Shown: positions 34,350 through 42,769 of the stretch, piece by piece
Position numbering within the stretch: the stretch's first letter is position 1
Layout: each line of letters starts with the position of its first letter
From: Streptomyces sp. LUP47B
GTDB lineage: Bacteria > Actinomycetota > Actinomycetes > Streptomycetales > Streptomycetaceae
DNA length: 64,000 nt
Assembly (NCBI RefSeq): GCF_001746295.1
Contig: NZ_MJAH01000006.1
Location: 301,052-365,051 of the forward strand
Reading direction: 5' to 3'
Program-made: the position numbers and the translations under genes
Notes under the pieces: generated by a model
The model's database searches: none
The model's input: only the letters and a program-made list of their open reading frames with translations
What the model was told of the DNA's origin: nothing

Positions 34350-35765
34350 TCAGTCCGTCCCGTCACCGACCGACCGCTGCGGCGGTTCCTGGGCCGGCGA
34401 CGCGTGCACCTGTCCCTGCCGCTGTTCCCGTACGACACCGCTGTCGCCGCCGAGTCCGCGCGACGGCCCCTGGCAGCCCTGGGCCGCAGCGATCCCCAGG
34501 GCCACGAGCAGCGTCACGACGACGAACACGAACAGTCGCTGACGCAGCAGGCGGGGGTTCGCGGGGCGCAGCCCCGTCTTGGTGTTCCTGGGGGTGGGCC
34601 GACCGGTACCGCTGCGCGGCGCGGGGCGGCTTCCGCTGCCGGACCGGGTCGTGTTCCGCGAGGAGGCCGACGTGGACCGGGGGCCGGGCCGGGAGGAGGG
34701 GACGCCGTTGCCGCGCGAGCTGCTGCCGTCGCGTGACGGGGTCCCGCCGCGCGCGGGGGCCTGACCCCGGACCTGGCCGGAACCGCGGGCCTGAGGGGCC
34801 CCCTGGGAGCCGGGACTGCCCGGCTGACCCTGGGGGCGTCGTTGCGCGGCCCGCTCCGGGTAGGTGTCGGCGATGCGTCCGGTGGGCCGGTCCGCCTCGC
34901 CGGCTCGCGGGGCGGGCGGCCGCAGATCCGGCAGGCCCTGTGCCTCGCGGGCCGCGATCTCCTTGAGCCGCAGCGACAGTTGGAGGGTGCTCGGCCGTTC
35001 CTCGGGGTCCTTCGCCAGACAGGCGCGGATGAGGGGGGCCACCGCGTCGGGCACGCCGTGCAGCTGCGCCTCCTCGTGCACGACGCGGTACAGCATCACC
35101 TCGGAACTGCCGTGCCCGAAGGGCGAGTCGCCCATCGAGGCGTACGCCAGGGTCGCGCCCAGGGAGAACACGTCGGTGGCCGGCGTCACCGCGGCGCCGC
35201 GCACCTGCTCGGGCGCGAGGAAGCCGGGGGAGCCGACGGCGGTGCCGACGTGGGTGAGGGTGGAGGCCCCGGTCGCCCAGGCGATACCGAAGTCGATGAT
35301 CCGCGGCCCCTTGGGCGACAGGAGGATGTTCGACGGCTTGAGGTCGCGGTGCACCACCCCTGCCTCGTGCACGGCGACGAGCCCCTCCGAGAGGGCGGCC
35401 CCGATGGCGGCGACCTCGGCCGCGCCCAGGGACCCCTCGTCGGCGACCTTGTCGTGGAGGGAGGGGCCGGGGACGTACTGGGTGGCGAACCACGGACGGT
35501 CCGCCTCCAGGTCCGCCGCCACGAGCCGGGCGGTGCAGCCGCCGCGGATCCGTCGCGCGGCGGAGACCTCGCGCGCGAAGCGCGACCGGAACTCCTGGTC
35601 CTCCGCGAGATCGGGCCGGATGACCTTCAGCGCGACCCGCTGCCCCTTGCGGTCGGAGCCCAGGTAGACGACGCCCATTCCACCCGCGCCGAGCCGTCTG
35701 TGAAGCTTGAACGAGCCGACGACGCGCGGGTCCTCGCGCCTCAGGCGCATCATCGCCATGTTCAT
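34350..35765 (-). CDS. Membrane-anchored Ser/Thr protein kinase
   Basis: The kinase starts VGSFKLHRRLGAGGMGVVYLG; catalytic lysine is K47 (VALKVIRPDL), catalytic loop HRDLKPSNI with D141, and DFG at 158-160. After the kinase domain (about 17-275) comes a Pro, Ser, Gly and Arg-rich linker of about 125 residues, one membrane helix at 411-430 (RLFVFVVVTLLVALGIA) and a short outside tail. The sensing part outside is too small for a PASTA domain. Of several possible starts (35795 GTG, 35765 ATG, 35759 ATG), I take ATG 35765, giving 471 residues. The downstream region towards 34287 has no repeat. Confidence 0.88.
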   Translation of the reverse strand: MNMAMMRLRREDPRVVGSFKLHRRLGAGGMGVVYLGSDRKGQRVALKVIRPDLAEDQEFRSRFAREVSAARRIRGGCTARLVAADLEADRPWFATQYVPGPSLHDKVADEGSLGAAEVAAIGAALSEGLVAVHEAGVVHRDLKPSNILLSPKGPRIIDFGIAWATGASTLTHVGTAVGSPGFLAPEQVRGAAVTPATDVFSLGATLAYASMGDSPFGHGSSEVMLYRVVHEEAQLHGVPDAVAPLIRACLAKDPEERPSTLQLSLRLKEIAAREAQGLPDLRPPAPRAGEADRPTGRIADTYPERAAQRRPQGQPGSPGSQGAPQARGSGQVRGQAPARGGTPSRDGSSSRGNGVPSSRPGPRSTSASSRNTTRSGSGSRPAPRSGTGRPTPRNTKTGLRPANPRLLRQRLFVFVVVTLLVALGIAAAQGCQGPSRGLGGDSGVVREQRQGQVHASPAQEPPQRSVGDGTD

Positions 35766-35961
35766 CCCCGCTGCCCGGTCCGTGTGACGAGCCACAGCTT
35801 ACGTTTCCGCGGGCCGCCGCGCGCAGAGGCCGCGCCCTCTCGTCCCGATGGATTGTCAGTGCCGGGTGGGAGACTTGAGGGGTGGTCAGGGAGCCGGAGA
35901 GCGGGCGGACTTCGGTGCTGATGTGGTCCCAACCACCCGTCGCAGAAGGGGGATTGAACCC

Positions 35962-36237
35962 GTGAAGGGTGATCGCGTGGAGATAGTCGTGGACGCAGGG
36001 GACACGACGCGCACATACGAGGTGGTGGCGAGCAGGGCGGGCCGCCGAGTGGAGACGGCGGTACGACGAGGTGTCGTGGAAGTGAGCGAAGTCACGCGAA
36101 ACGGATCGGTGGTGCGGACGGCCCGGTTCATGGCGACCCGGGTGCTCGCGCTGGTGGAGCAACCGGTGCCGCGTGAGGACAGCTCGGAGAAAGCCGGGCA
36201 GACCGGACGACCCCTCCGGGAAGACCCGGAGACCTAG
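35962..36237 (+). CDS. Small conserved actinomycete protein, function unknown
   Basis: The 91-residue product starts VKGDRVEIVVDAGDTTRTYEV and is mainly beta-like with many charged residues, ending in a hydrophilic tail. GAAGGGGG precedes the GTG. It looks like a small soluble conserved Streptomyces protein; no enzyme motif is visible. It is divergent from the kinase gene, with about 200 bases between the two starts. Confidence 0.72.
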   Translation: MKGDRVEIVVDAGDTTRTYEVVASRAGRRVETAVRRGVVEVSEVTRNGSVVRTARFMATRVLALVEQPVPREDSSEKAGQTGRPLREDPET

Positions 36238-36433
36238 GTCTCCGTCTCCACCCACGGGAGTACTCCGCTCGTCGTGGCTCATCCTCGGGGAGGCCCGGCA
36301 ATCGGTACGAGGGCATGACGTGCGGAGAGCCCCTGACGCCTAGATTTGAGGTCAAGCGGCGGGTGCAGCACTCGTCCCCCGAGGTCAGACACCCGCCGCT
36401 GCCAACGACAACAGAACGGTCAGGAGAGGGACC

Positions 36434-36616
36434 ATGGCTCTTACGGCACCGCGGACACTGTCCCGCACATCCAAAACCCGCCGTACGGGCCGTCGTCACC
36501 CGCTGGTGGCGACGCTCATGGCCCTTCCTCTGGCGGTCCTGCTCCTCGTCGTCTTCGACGGCTGGGAGACAGTGACCACACAGGCGTCGTCCGTGGGAGT
36601 GATGCTGGGGCGCTGA
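36434..36616 (+). CDS. Small single-pass membrane protein
   Basis: The 60-residue product has a basic N-terminus (RTSKTRRTGRRHP) and one hydrophobic helix (LVATLMALPLAVLLLVVFDG, about 24-43), then a short outside tail. GGAGAGG four bases before the ATG strongly supports translation. A hairpin terminator follows. The function is unknown. Confidence 0.7.
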   Translation: MALTAPRTLSRTSKTRRTGRRHPLVATLMALPLAVLLLVVFDGWETVTTQASSVGVMLGR

Positions 36617-36702
36617 GCGGCGACCCCAGGCCCGGAAGAGCGGTCCGGGCGGGGACATCAGCCCATGAAACCCCGTGGGGACGGGGGTGCGGCGGACGGC
36701 AA

Positions 36703-36736
36703 AATGCCGGCGCAGCTGGGGAGCTGCGCCGGCATT
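36703..36736 (+). terminator. Perfect 15-bp hairpin terminator
   Basis: AATGCCGGCGCAGCT pairs with AGCTGCGCCGGCATT around GGGG, followed by a T-containing stretch. It ends the transcript of the small membrane protein gene. Confidence 0.82.
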
Positions 36737-36799
36737 GCTTTGCCCTCCGGGGGTTGGGCGGTCGGTTTACTGTGCAGCTGGGTGGGGGCGGGCGTTTTT

Positions 36800-36820
36800 G
36801 CGCAGTTCCCCGCGCCCCTG
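36800..36820 (-). repeat. Dispersed 3'-end repeat core
   Basis: GCGCAGTTCCCCGCGCCCCT, without the flanking GGCTGGTC arm. It faces the copy at 37108-37136. Confidence 0.65.
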
Positions 36821-37107
36821 ATGCCTGCGGCGGCCTGTTTCGGTTCGGTGGGGGCTTGTGTAGCGCCTTGGGTTCGGTGGGTGGGTCGGGGCCGGGGTGG
36901 GGGGTGTCCGTCCTCGGTCCGGCGGCTCGGTCTCTTGAGATGTGCTCGGTAACGGACGCCGGCCGCTGCGGGCGGACACCCCCCACCCCGTCCCCTTCGC
37001 GCCGTACGCGGCCAACCGCTCATCGGGGCGCACGGTACGGCGAACGGCCCGTCGCGGCGCGCGAGGTGGGGATCGGTCCGTCGTGGCGCAGGTGACTGCA
37101 ACCCCCT

Positions 37108-37136
37108 AGGGGCGCGGGGAACTGCGCGACCAGCCC
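37108..37136 (+). repeat. Dispersed 3'-end repeat
   Basis: AGGGGCGCGGGGAACTGCGC then GACCAGCCC, located 120 bases before the phosphotransferase gene. Here it is not directly after a stop codon, unlike most copies. Confidence 0.7.
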
Positions 37137-37254
37137 CCACCGGCTCGCACTCGCCCGACAACCCCACCCGGCACCCCTTTGGGCGCCCCGCTCAAGCCCA
37201 GCGCAGCGGCCGCGTACCCTCGCGAGCAGACCACCCCGCCGCCCAGGGAGCCCC

Positions 37255-38193
37255 GTGACCACCCATCCCTTGCTCGCCGAGCTCACCCTCAGAGCCAGGA
37301 CCGAGGCTCACTCGCGGACCTCGTCGGCGTGCCCCTGCGGAGCGAGCACCCTCGCCGACCGCCCCGACGCCACGGTCGTCCGGCATGCCGACACCGTCGC
37401 GAAGGCCCACGCCCCCGACACCGCCCCCGCCGACCTGATCCCCCGTCTCGCCGCGGCCGCTCACCTCCCCGGCATCTTCCTGCCCCCACTCGGCGAGAGC
37501 CCCGTCGACCTGCACGGCAGGCTCGTCACCTTCTGGCCGTACGGCGAACCCGTGGACCCCGATAACCCCGACGCCGCCCCCTGGGAAGCCGCCGCCACCC
37601 TCCTCGCCCGGCTCCACCGCACCCCCGCCCCACCCGGCCTTTCCCCCATGCGCGGCCCCGTCAAAGCAGCCCTCGCCGTTGCCCGTCTCCTCGCCACCAC
37701 CCGCCAAAGGCACGCCCTTCCCGTCCTCCGGGCCTGGCGCACCCTCCCGGCCTGGGCCCGCGCCGAGACCCCCATGTCCGACAGGACGACCCTCTGCCAC
37801 GGTGACCTCCACCTCGGTCAACTCGTCCGCCACCCCGCCCCCGACGGCCCCTGGCACCTCATCGACGTCGACGATCTGGGCGTAGGGGAACCCGCCTGGG
37901 ACCTCGCCCGACCCGCCGCCTGGTACGCCTGCGGACTGCTGTCGCCCGACGACTGGTCCCGCTTCCTCGGCGCCTACCGAGCGGCCGGCGGCCCCGCGGT
38001 TCCCGCCGACGGCGACCCCTGGCCGGCCCTGGACGTCGCCGCCCGCGCCCTCACCGTGCAGACGGCGGCCCGGGCGATCGCCAAGGCGACCGAGGCGGAC
38101 CGTGCGCTGGGCGACGTGGAGCAGGCGGTCGTCGATGCCTGTGACCGAATGGGTTCTGCCCCGCCGCAGTTGGCGGGCGGTTTCGCGAAGTAG
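37255..38193 (+). CDS. APH-family phosphotransferase
   Basis: The 312-residue protein has the aminoglycoside-phosphotransferase fold. HGDLHLGQLV (H182, D184) is the catalytic loop, with Gln in place of the usual Asn, and DVDD (D204-D207) is the metal-binding motif. The N-terminal nucleotide part is weakly conserved (TVVRHADTVAKAHA). Such proteins phosphorylate antibiotics, choline, homoserine or sugars; this one cannot be called a resistance enzyme from sequence. The GTG start has AGGGAG four bases upstream. Confidence 0.78.
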   Translation: MTTHPLLAELTLRARTEAHSRTSSACPCGASTLADRPDATVVRHADTVAKAHAPDTAPADLIPRLAAAAHLPGIFLPPLGESPVDLHGRLVTFWPYGEPVDPDNPDAAPWEAAATLLARLHRTPAPPGLSPMRGPVKAALAVARLLATTRQRHALPVLRAWRTLPAWARAETPMSDRTTLCHGDLHLGQLVRHPAPDGPWHLIDVDDLGVGEPAWDLARPAAWYACGLLSPDDWSRFLGAYRAAGGPAVPADGDPWPALDVAARALTVQTAARAIAKATEADRALGDVEQAVVDACDRMGSAPPQLAGGFAK

Positions 38194-38273
38194 GGTGCAA
38201 CCGACCAGGGCCGGACGGAGTCTGTCCTGGCGTAACGCGAAGCAGTACCAACGGGCGAGGAGTTGAGCCGACG

Positions 38274-38582
38274 ATGCAGTGTCCGAAGTGTCACGCACCG
38301 ATGCACACCTACAACCGCAACGGTGTCCAGATCGAGCAGTGCAGCGGCTGCCGCGGGATCTTTCTCGACTACGGCGAGCTGGAGGCGCTGACCCGCCTGG
38401 AGGGCCAGTGGGGCGGCGGCCCCGCCGTTCCGCCGCCCCCGAACGCGCCGCAGTACCCCGCCGCGCCCGGCGCACCGGCCTGGGGCGCGCCGCAGCACGG
38501 AGGTGGTCACTACGGCGGCCACGGCGGCCACGGCGGGCACCACCGCAACCGCGGCTTCGGCCACATGCTGTTCTCCAGCTGA
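38274..38582 (+). CDS. TFIIB-type zinc ribbon protein
   Basis: The 102-residue protein starts MQCPKCHAPMHTYNRNG, with QCSGCRGIFLDYGELEAL next. The four cysteines form a zinc ribbon (CPxC and CxGC), with LDYGELEAL typical of the zf-TFIIB family. The rest is Pro, Gly, His and Ala-rich, with HGGGHYGGHGGHGGHHRN, a possible metal-binding tail. The role is unknown. A strong terminator follows before the tRNA genes. Confidence 0.85.
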   Translation: MQCPKCHAPMHTYNRNGVQIEQCSGCRGIFLDYGELEALTRLEGQWGGGPAVPPPPNAPQYPAAPGAPAWGAPQHGGGHYGGHGGHGGHHRNRGFGHMLFSS

Positions 38583-38594
38583 CCGGGCAACGAG

Positions 38595-38624
38595 GAAGCC
38601 CCCGGCCGCAGGGCCGGGGGCTTC
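38595..38624. terminator. Bidirectional terminator between zinc ribbon gene and tRNA cluster
   Basis: A 13-bp perfect stem GAAGCCCCCGGCC / GGCCGGGGGCTTC with loop GCAG. It lies between the converging zinc ribbon gene and the minus-strand tRNA transcripts. Confidence 0.85.
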
Positions 38625-38630
38625 GGTCTG

Positions 38631-38702
38631 TGCGCGATACTGGGATTGAACCAGTGACCTCTTCCGTGTCAGGGAAGCGCTCTCCCGCTGAGCTAATCGC
38701 GC
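38631..38702 (-). tRNA. tRNA-Val (GAC)
   Basis: A 72-nt minus-strand cloverleaf begins GCGCGATTAGCTCAGC; the anticodon loop CTGACAC sits between CTTCC and GGAAG, giving GAC for GUC codons. The T arm contains GGTTCAATCC. No CCA is encoded. Confidence 0.95.
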
Positions 38703-38733
38703 GGGAACCACGATCAAGATCGTGAGTACTGCG

Positions 38734-38805
38734 TGCGCGATACTGGGATTGAACCAGTGACCTCTTCCGTGTCAGGGAAGCGCTCTCCCGCTGAGCTAAT
38801 CGCGC
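38734..38805 (-). tRNA. tRNA-Val (GAC)
   Basis: It is identical to the gene at 38631-38702 over 72 bases, with the same GCGCGAT acceptor stem and no encoded CCA. Confidence 0.95.
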
Positions 38806-38839
38806 GGGTCAGACCTTCGATGATCTGCCGAAGATCCAG

Positions 38840-38911
38840 TGGACGATACTGGGATTGAACCAGTGACCTCTTCCGTGTCAGGGAAGCGCTCTCCCGCTGA
38901 GCTAATCGTCC
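38840..38911 (-). tRNA. tRNA-Val (GAC), variant acceptor stem
   Basis: The D, anticodon and T arms are identical to the two genes just downstream, but the acceptor stem is GGACGAT with ATCGTCC. The pairing is kept, so it looks functional. The 5' end is one base from the encoded CCA of tRNA-Cys. Confidence 0.94.
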
Positions 38912-38912
38912 T

Positions 38913-38986
38913 TGGAGGTGGAGACGGGATTTGAACCCGTGTAGACGGCTTTGCAGGCCGTTGCCTCGCCTCTCGGCCACTCCACC
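38913..38986 (-). tRNA. tRNA-Cys (GCA)
   Basis: A 71-nt cloverleaf plus encoded CCA (38913-38915). It starts GGTGGAGTGGCCGAGAGG; the anticodon loop CTGCAAA yields GCA. It is the only tRNA in the cluster with encoded CCA. Confidence 0.94.
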
Positions 38987-39026
38987 AGGAGTGAGGGGGC
39001 TCGGGAAGATCCCCCTGCTTCCTACG

Positions 39027-39099
39027 AGCGGACGACCAGGTTCGAACTGGCGACCTCAACCTTGGCAAGGTTGCGCTCTACCAACTGAGCTACGTCCGC
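39027..39099 (-). tRNA. tRNA-Gly (GCC)
   Basis: A 73-nt cloverleaf with acceptor stem GCGGACG, D arm GTAGCTCAGTTGGTAGAGC and anticodon loop TTGCCAA (GCC). It heads the five-tRNA minus-strand cluster. Confidence 0.94.
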
Positions 39100-39277
39100 G
39101 TGTCGTTTCGTTCCGCTCTCGCGGCCCGGCGACGAGTTGAACTCTAGCGGATTCCGGGGCCAGTACAAAAACGCGTTTGCGCAGCGTGCTGCGGTGCGCA
39201 TGTCGACGTACGTGGTCAGGGCGGCCTGAGGGACATGGCCAGGTCTCCCGCAGGACACCCGCCATAGACTCGACAAC

Positions 39278-40321
39278 GTGCTCCACCTCCCTCCTCTCGC
39301 CCGTTTCGGCGACCGCGTCGCCACCGGTCTCCTCGATGTCACCAGCGATCCCGCGGCTCTGGACTCCACCGGCTTCTGGGCTATCGCCGCGGACTTCGAG
39401 GGCGGTCTGACCTGCGCCCGCTTCGCCGACGTACGCCTGGAACCGGTGCCCGCGCCGAGGTCCGGAGCGTGGCAAGGGCCCCAGGCCGGTGACTGGACGT
39501 CATCGCTGGATCGCGCCGCGTACACGGAGGGCGTGCAGCGGATCCGGGCGTGCATCGCCACCGGCGAGGTCTACCAGGTCAACCTCTGCCGTGTGCTGAC
39601 CGCGCCCCTCCCGCCCGGCGCCGACGTGGACGCGCTGACCGCGCTGCTGGCCCGCGGCAACCCAGCGCCCTATGCAGGAACGATCCGGCTGCCCAAGCAC
39701 GGGGTCGAGATCGCCACCGCTTCCCCCGAGCTGTTCCTGCGCCGGGAGGGCCGGGTGGTGGAGTCGGGGCCGATCAAGGGGACCGGGCGGACCGAGGACG
39801 ACCTGCTGGCCAAGGACTACGCCGAGAACGTGATGATCGTGGACCTGGTCCGCAACGACCTGGGGCGGGTGTGTGCCACGGGCAGCGTCACCGTTCCCGA
39901 CCTGTGCGCCGTGGAGAAGCACCCCGGTCTCGTCCACCTCGTGTCGACCGTGCGGGGTGAGCTCGGCGAGGGCGCCGGCTGGGCCGAGCTGCTCGGCGCC
40001 GCCTTCCCGCCCGGCTCGGTCACCGGCGCGCCCAAGTCCAGCGCCCTGCGGATCATCGACGCCCTGGAGACCGCGCCGAGGGGGCCGTACTGCGGAGGCA
40101 TCGGCTGGGTCGACGCCGACCGGGGTACCGGGGAGCTGGCCGTCGGCATCCGTACCTTCTGGATCGACCGTGCCGAAGCAGTGCTGCGCTTCGGTACCGG
40201 CGCCGGCATCACCTGGGGGTCCGACCCCGAGGGGGAGTGGCGGGAGACCGAGCTGAAGGCGTCCCGACTGCTCGCGATAGCGTCGGGGACGTACGAGGTG
40301 AGTGGAGGAACTTTTACGTGA
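39278..40321 (+). CDS. Chorismate-binding enzyme, aminodeoxychorismate synthase component I (PabB-like)
   Basis: The 347-residue protein lacks the full N-terminal domain of anthranilate synthase but has the chorismate-binding core: EVYQVNLCRVL, ASPELFLRREG, SGPIKGTGRTEDD, AENVMIVDLVRNDLGRV, FPPGSVTGAPKSSALRIID and GIRTFW. It should convert chorismate with ammonia to aminodeoxychorismate. It is coupled by GTGA to a PabC-like lyase. The GTG at 39278 follows TAGACT (39264-39269) by eight bases without a ribosome-binding site, so it is probably leaderless. The glutamine amidotransferase partner (PabA) is not in the window. Confidence 0.86.
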   Translation: MLHLPPLARFGDRVATGLLDVTSDPAALDSTGFWAIAADFEGGLTCARFADVRLEPVPAPRSGAWQGPQAGDWTSSLDRAAYTEGVQRIRACIATGEVYQVNLCRVLTAPLPPGADVDALTALLARGNPAPYAGTIRLPKHGVEIATASPELFLRREGRVVESGPIKGTGRTEDDLLAKDYAENVMIVDLVRNDLGRVCATGSVTVPDLCAVEKHPGLVHLVSTVRGELGEGAGWAELLGAAFPPGSVTGAPKSSALRIIDALETAPRGPYCGGIGWVDADRGTGELAVGIRTFWIDRAEAVLRFGTGAGITWGSDPEGEWRETELKASRLLAIASGTYEVSGGTFT

Positions 40322-41139
40322 AGATCTGGCTCGACGACGGGTTGCAGGACACCGAGACCGCCCGCGTCTCCGTCTTCGATCACGGGCTGACCGTGGGCGA
40401 CGGCATCTTCGAGACGCTGAAGGCGGTGGACGGTCGCCTCTTCGCCCTCACCCGGCATCTCGACCGGCTGACGCTGTCGGCGCGGGGCCTGGGGCTGCCC
40501 GACCCCGATCACGACGAGGTCCGCCGCGCCTGTGCCGCCGTACTCGAGGCGAATCCCGTGCCGCTCGGGCGGCTGCGCATCACGTACACCGGCGGCCACG
40601 GCCCTCTCGGCTCCGACCGGGGAGAGCACGGGCCGACCCTGGTGGTCGCCCTCGGCGAGTCCTCGCCGCGACCCGACTCCACGGCCGTGATCACCGTGCC
40701 GTGGACCCGTAACGAGCGCGGCGCTCTCACCGGGCTCAAGACCACCTCGTACGCCGAGAACGTCGTCGCACTCGCACGCGCGCGTGCGCACGGTGCTTCG
40801 GAGGCGCTGTTCGCCAACACGGTCGGTCAGCTGTGCGAGGGCACCGGGTCGAACGTCTTCGTCGTGCTCGACGGCGAGATCCACACGCCGCCGCTCGCCT
40901 CCGGCTGCCTCGCGGGCATCACGCGCGCGTTGACCGTCCAATGGACCGGGGCCAAGGAGACCGACCTGCCGCTGGACGTCCTGGAGCGGGCCGACGAGGT
41001 CTTCCTCACCTCGACTCTGCGGGACGTCCAGGCCGTCCATCGCGTCGACGCGCGCGAACTGCCGGTCGCGCCGGGCCCGGTGACCGCGAAGGCCATGCGC
41101 GTCTTCGAGGAGCGGTCCGGGCACGACCTCGATCCGTGA
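40318..41139 (+). CDS. pabC: Aminotransferase class IV, probable 4-amino-4-deoxychorismate lyase
   Basis: The 273-residue PLP enzyme has FDHGLTVGDGIFETLKAVDG at the N-terminus, the Schiff-base lysine in TGLKTTSYAENVVALA and the cofactor loop EGTGSNVFVVLDG. Together with the PabB-like gene upstream it would finish p-aminobenzoate synthesis for folate. Branched-chain or D-amino-acid transaminases are related; the pairing supports PabC. The GTG overlaps the preceding stop and has GGAGGA eight bases upstream. Confidence 0.84.
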   Translation: MKIWLDDGLQDTETARVSVFDHGLTVGDGIFETLKAVDGRLFALTRHLDRLTLSARGLGLPDPDHDEVRRACAAVLEANPVPLGRLRITYTGGHGPLGSDRGEHGPTLVVALGESSPRPDSTAVITVPWTRNERGALTGLKTTSYAENVVALARARAHGASEALFANTVGQLCEGTGSNVFVVLDGEIHTPPLASGCLAGITRALTVQWTGAKETDLPLDVLERADEVFLTSTLRDVQAVHRVDARELPVAPGPVTAKAMRVFEERSGHDLDP

Positions 41140-41191
41140 AGCCCGGGAAATTGGGCTGAACTGGCGCGCGGCAGCGGGTAGAACTCCGGTG

Positions 41192-42016
41192 ATGACCACC
41201 ACCCTGCGGCCGACCGAGCCGCTCCAGCGCGGCTCCGACGGGGCGCTGTCCCGCCACTACACGGTGTGCGTGAACAGCCGTCCCGTCGGGGCGATACACC
41301 TCGCGACCCATCCGTCCTTCGGGCCGGCCGTGGCCCAGATCCGCGATCTGCGGATCGAGGAACCGGACCGCAGGCGCGGTCGGGGCACGGTCGCCGCGCT
41401 CGCCGCCGAGGAGGTGGCGCGGGGCTGGGGCAGTGGGCAGCTGGAGATCAGGGTCCCCGCCGACGCCGAGCCCGCGCGGCGGCTCGCCACGATGCTCGGG
41501 TACGTCCATCGCAACCGCGGTATGGAGAAGCGGCTCGGCCCCACCGCGCCCGAACTGCCCGCGGGCAGCCGCGGCAGACCCATGACGGAGGCCGAGTTCG
41601 GCCCCTGGGCGGAGCGCGGCATCGCGGAGTACACCCGGGACTGGGCCGACCGCGGGGTGCCCGAGGCCCAGGCGAGGGCGAGGTCGCAGAGGGACAACGC
41701 ACGGTTGACGGAGCGTGGCCTCGCGACCGAGAACGCGCTGTTCAGCGTGCTGGAGCAGGACGGTGTCCGGGTCGGCATCCTGTGGTTGGAGTTCATCGGC
41801 GACAAGGCGTTCGTCTACGACGTCGAGACCGAGGAGGCCGTCCGCGGCCGTGGGCACGGCCGTTCGCTGATGCTGCTGGCCGAGGCCCAGACGATCGCCT
41901 CCGGCAGACGGGTCCTGGGCCTCAACGTCTTCGCGGGCAACACACCGGCGGAGCGGCTCTACGAGTCGCTGGGCTACGAGACGGTGGGTTACTCGATGTA
42001 CAAGAGCCTGCTCTGA
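41192..42016 (+). CDS. Double-domain GNAT acetyltransferase
   Basis: The 274-residue protein appears to contain two GNAT modules. The first (about 20-110) has IRDLRIEEPDRRRGRGTVAAL; the second (about 130-274) has FVYDVETEEAVRGRGHGRSLM, then NVFAGNTPAERLYESLGYETVGYSM. Each has the R-x-x-G-x-G/A acetyl-CoA loop. TAGAAC at 41179-41184 lies seven bases before the ATG and there is no ribosome-binding site, so leaderless translation is likely. The substrate is unknown. Confidence 0.82.
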   Translation: MTTTLRPTEPLQRGSDGALSRHYTVCVNSRPVGAIHLATHPSFGPAVAQIRDLRIEEPDRRRGRGTVAALAAEEVARGWGSGQLEIRVPADAEPARRLATMLGYVHRNRGMEKRLGPTAPELPAGSRGRPMTEAEFGPWAERGIAEYTRDWADRGVPEAQARARSQRDNARLTERGLATENALFSVLEQDGVRVGILWLEFIGDKAFVYDVETEEAVRGRGHGRSLMLLAEAQTIASGRRVLGLNVFAGNTPAERLYESLGYETVGYSMYKSLL

Positions 42017-42023
42017 GGCCGGC

Positions 42024-42545
42024 TCACTCCTGCCCGGCGAGCAGCCGGTCCACGATCTGCTCGATCCGCTCGCGCAGTCCGTCCTGGCTCTTGCCGCCGT
42101 CGAGACGCTCGCCGTCGATGACGTACGTCGGGGTCCCGCTCACGCCGATCGCCTTGCCCTCGGCCTGGTCGGCGTCCACGATCAGGATGTGCCGGCCGTC
42201 GATCAGCGCGGTGTCGAACTCCTCGGCGTCCAACCCCAGTTCACGGGCGACCTCGACCAGGAAGGGTTCTCCCGCACGGTCCAGCTCCGCCACCCGCCCC
42301 AGCACGGCCTCGACGAACTCCCAGCCCCTGCCCTGCTCCAGCGCCTCCTCGGCGGCCTGCGCGGCGGCGAAGGAGTACTTGTGCTTCTCCAGCGGGAAGT
42401 GCCGCAGCCGCAGCTCCAGACGGTCGCCGTAGCGGGCACGAAGGGCCCGGACATCGTCCAGCGCGACACGGCAGTCCGGGCACTGCAGCTCGCACCAGAC
42501 ATCGAGAACGGGCACGGCGGAACGGACGGGGGAGGGGTCGCTCAT
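42024..42545 (-). CDS. DsbA-like thioredoxin-fold oxidoreductase
   Basis: The 173-residue protein starts VPVLDVWCELQCPDCRVALDDVRALR, with active-site motif CPDC. The C-terminal VSGTPTYVIDGERLDGGKS has the conserved cis-proline region of the DsbA/FrnE type. No signal peptide is visible, so it is probably cytoplasmic. It may oxidise or reduce thiols. The ATG at 42545 gives the compact family length; an upstream extension to 42572 is possible. Confidence 0.85.
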   Translation of the reverse strand: MSDPSPVRSAVPVLDVWCELQCPDCRVALDDVRALRARYGDRLELRLRHFPLEKHKYSFAAAQAAEEALEQGRGWEFVEAVLGRVAELDRAGEPFLVEVARELGLDAEEFDTALIDGRHILIVDADQAEGKAIGVSGTPTYVIDGERLDGGKSQDGLRERIEQIVDRLLAGQE

Positions 42546-42769
42546 GGGCCCAGTCTCCCAGCTACGGACCACCCGCCCGAATCGGCCCCGTCGTCCGCAC
42601 GACGGCGTCCGCCTGCTTCGGCGGTACGACGCCGACCGGCACCTCGGGAGGAGGTGACCCGGAGATGTCCCTGATGTCCTGCCCAGGCATGGCCCGGCGG
42701 GGGTCGGGAGGTGCAGGATGGATAGGGACGAAGCGGCACGTTGCCGATCGACACCGCCTGGAGGACCGG

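Larger units (their letters stand above)
36617..37254. other. Gene-free 638-base region
   Basis: It contains the terminator at 36703-36736 and dispersed repeat copies at 36800-36820 and 37108-37136 in opposite orientation. No frame has a ribosome-binding site or recognisable protein. Confidence 0.6.

Noticed and set aside
37255..38193. Aminoglycoside resistance gene
   Set aside because: APH-fold proteins have many substrates and this one lacks the clear signature of a known resistance subtype.
38631..38911. CRISPR array or tandem repeat
   Set aside because: The ~100-base periodic repeats are three tRNA-Val genes.
38714..39068. Small frames with PDTEEVTGSIPV in the tRNA cluster
   Set aside because: They are translations of the tRNA-Val genes.
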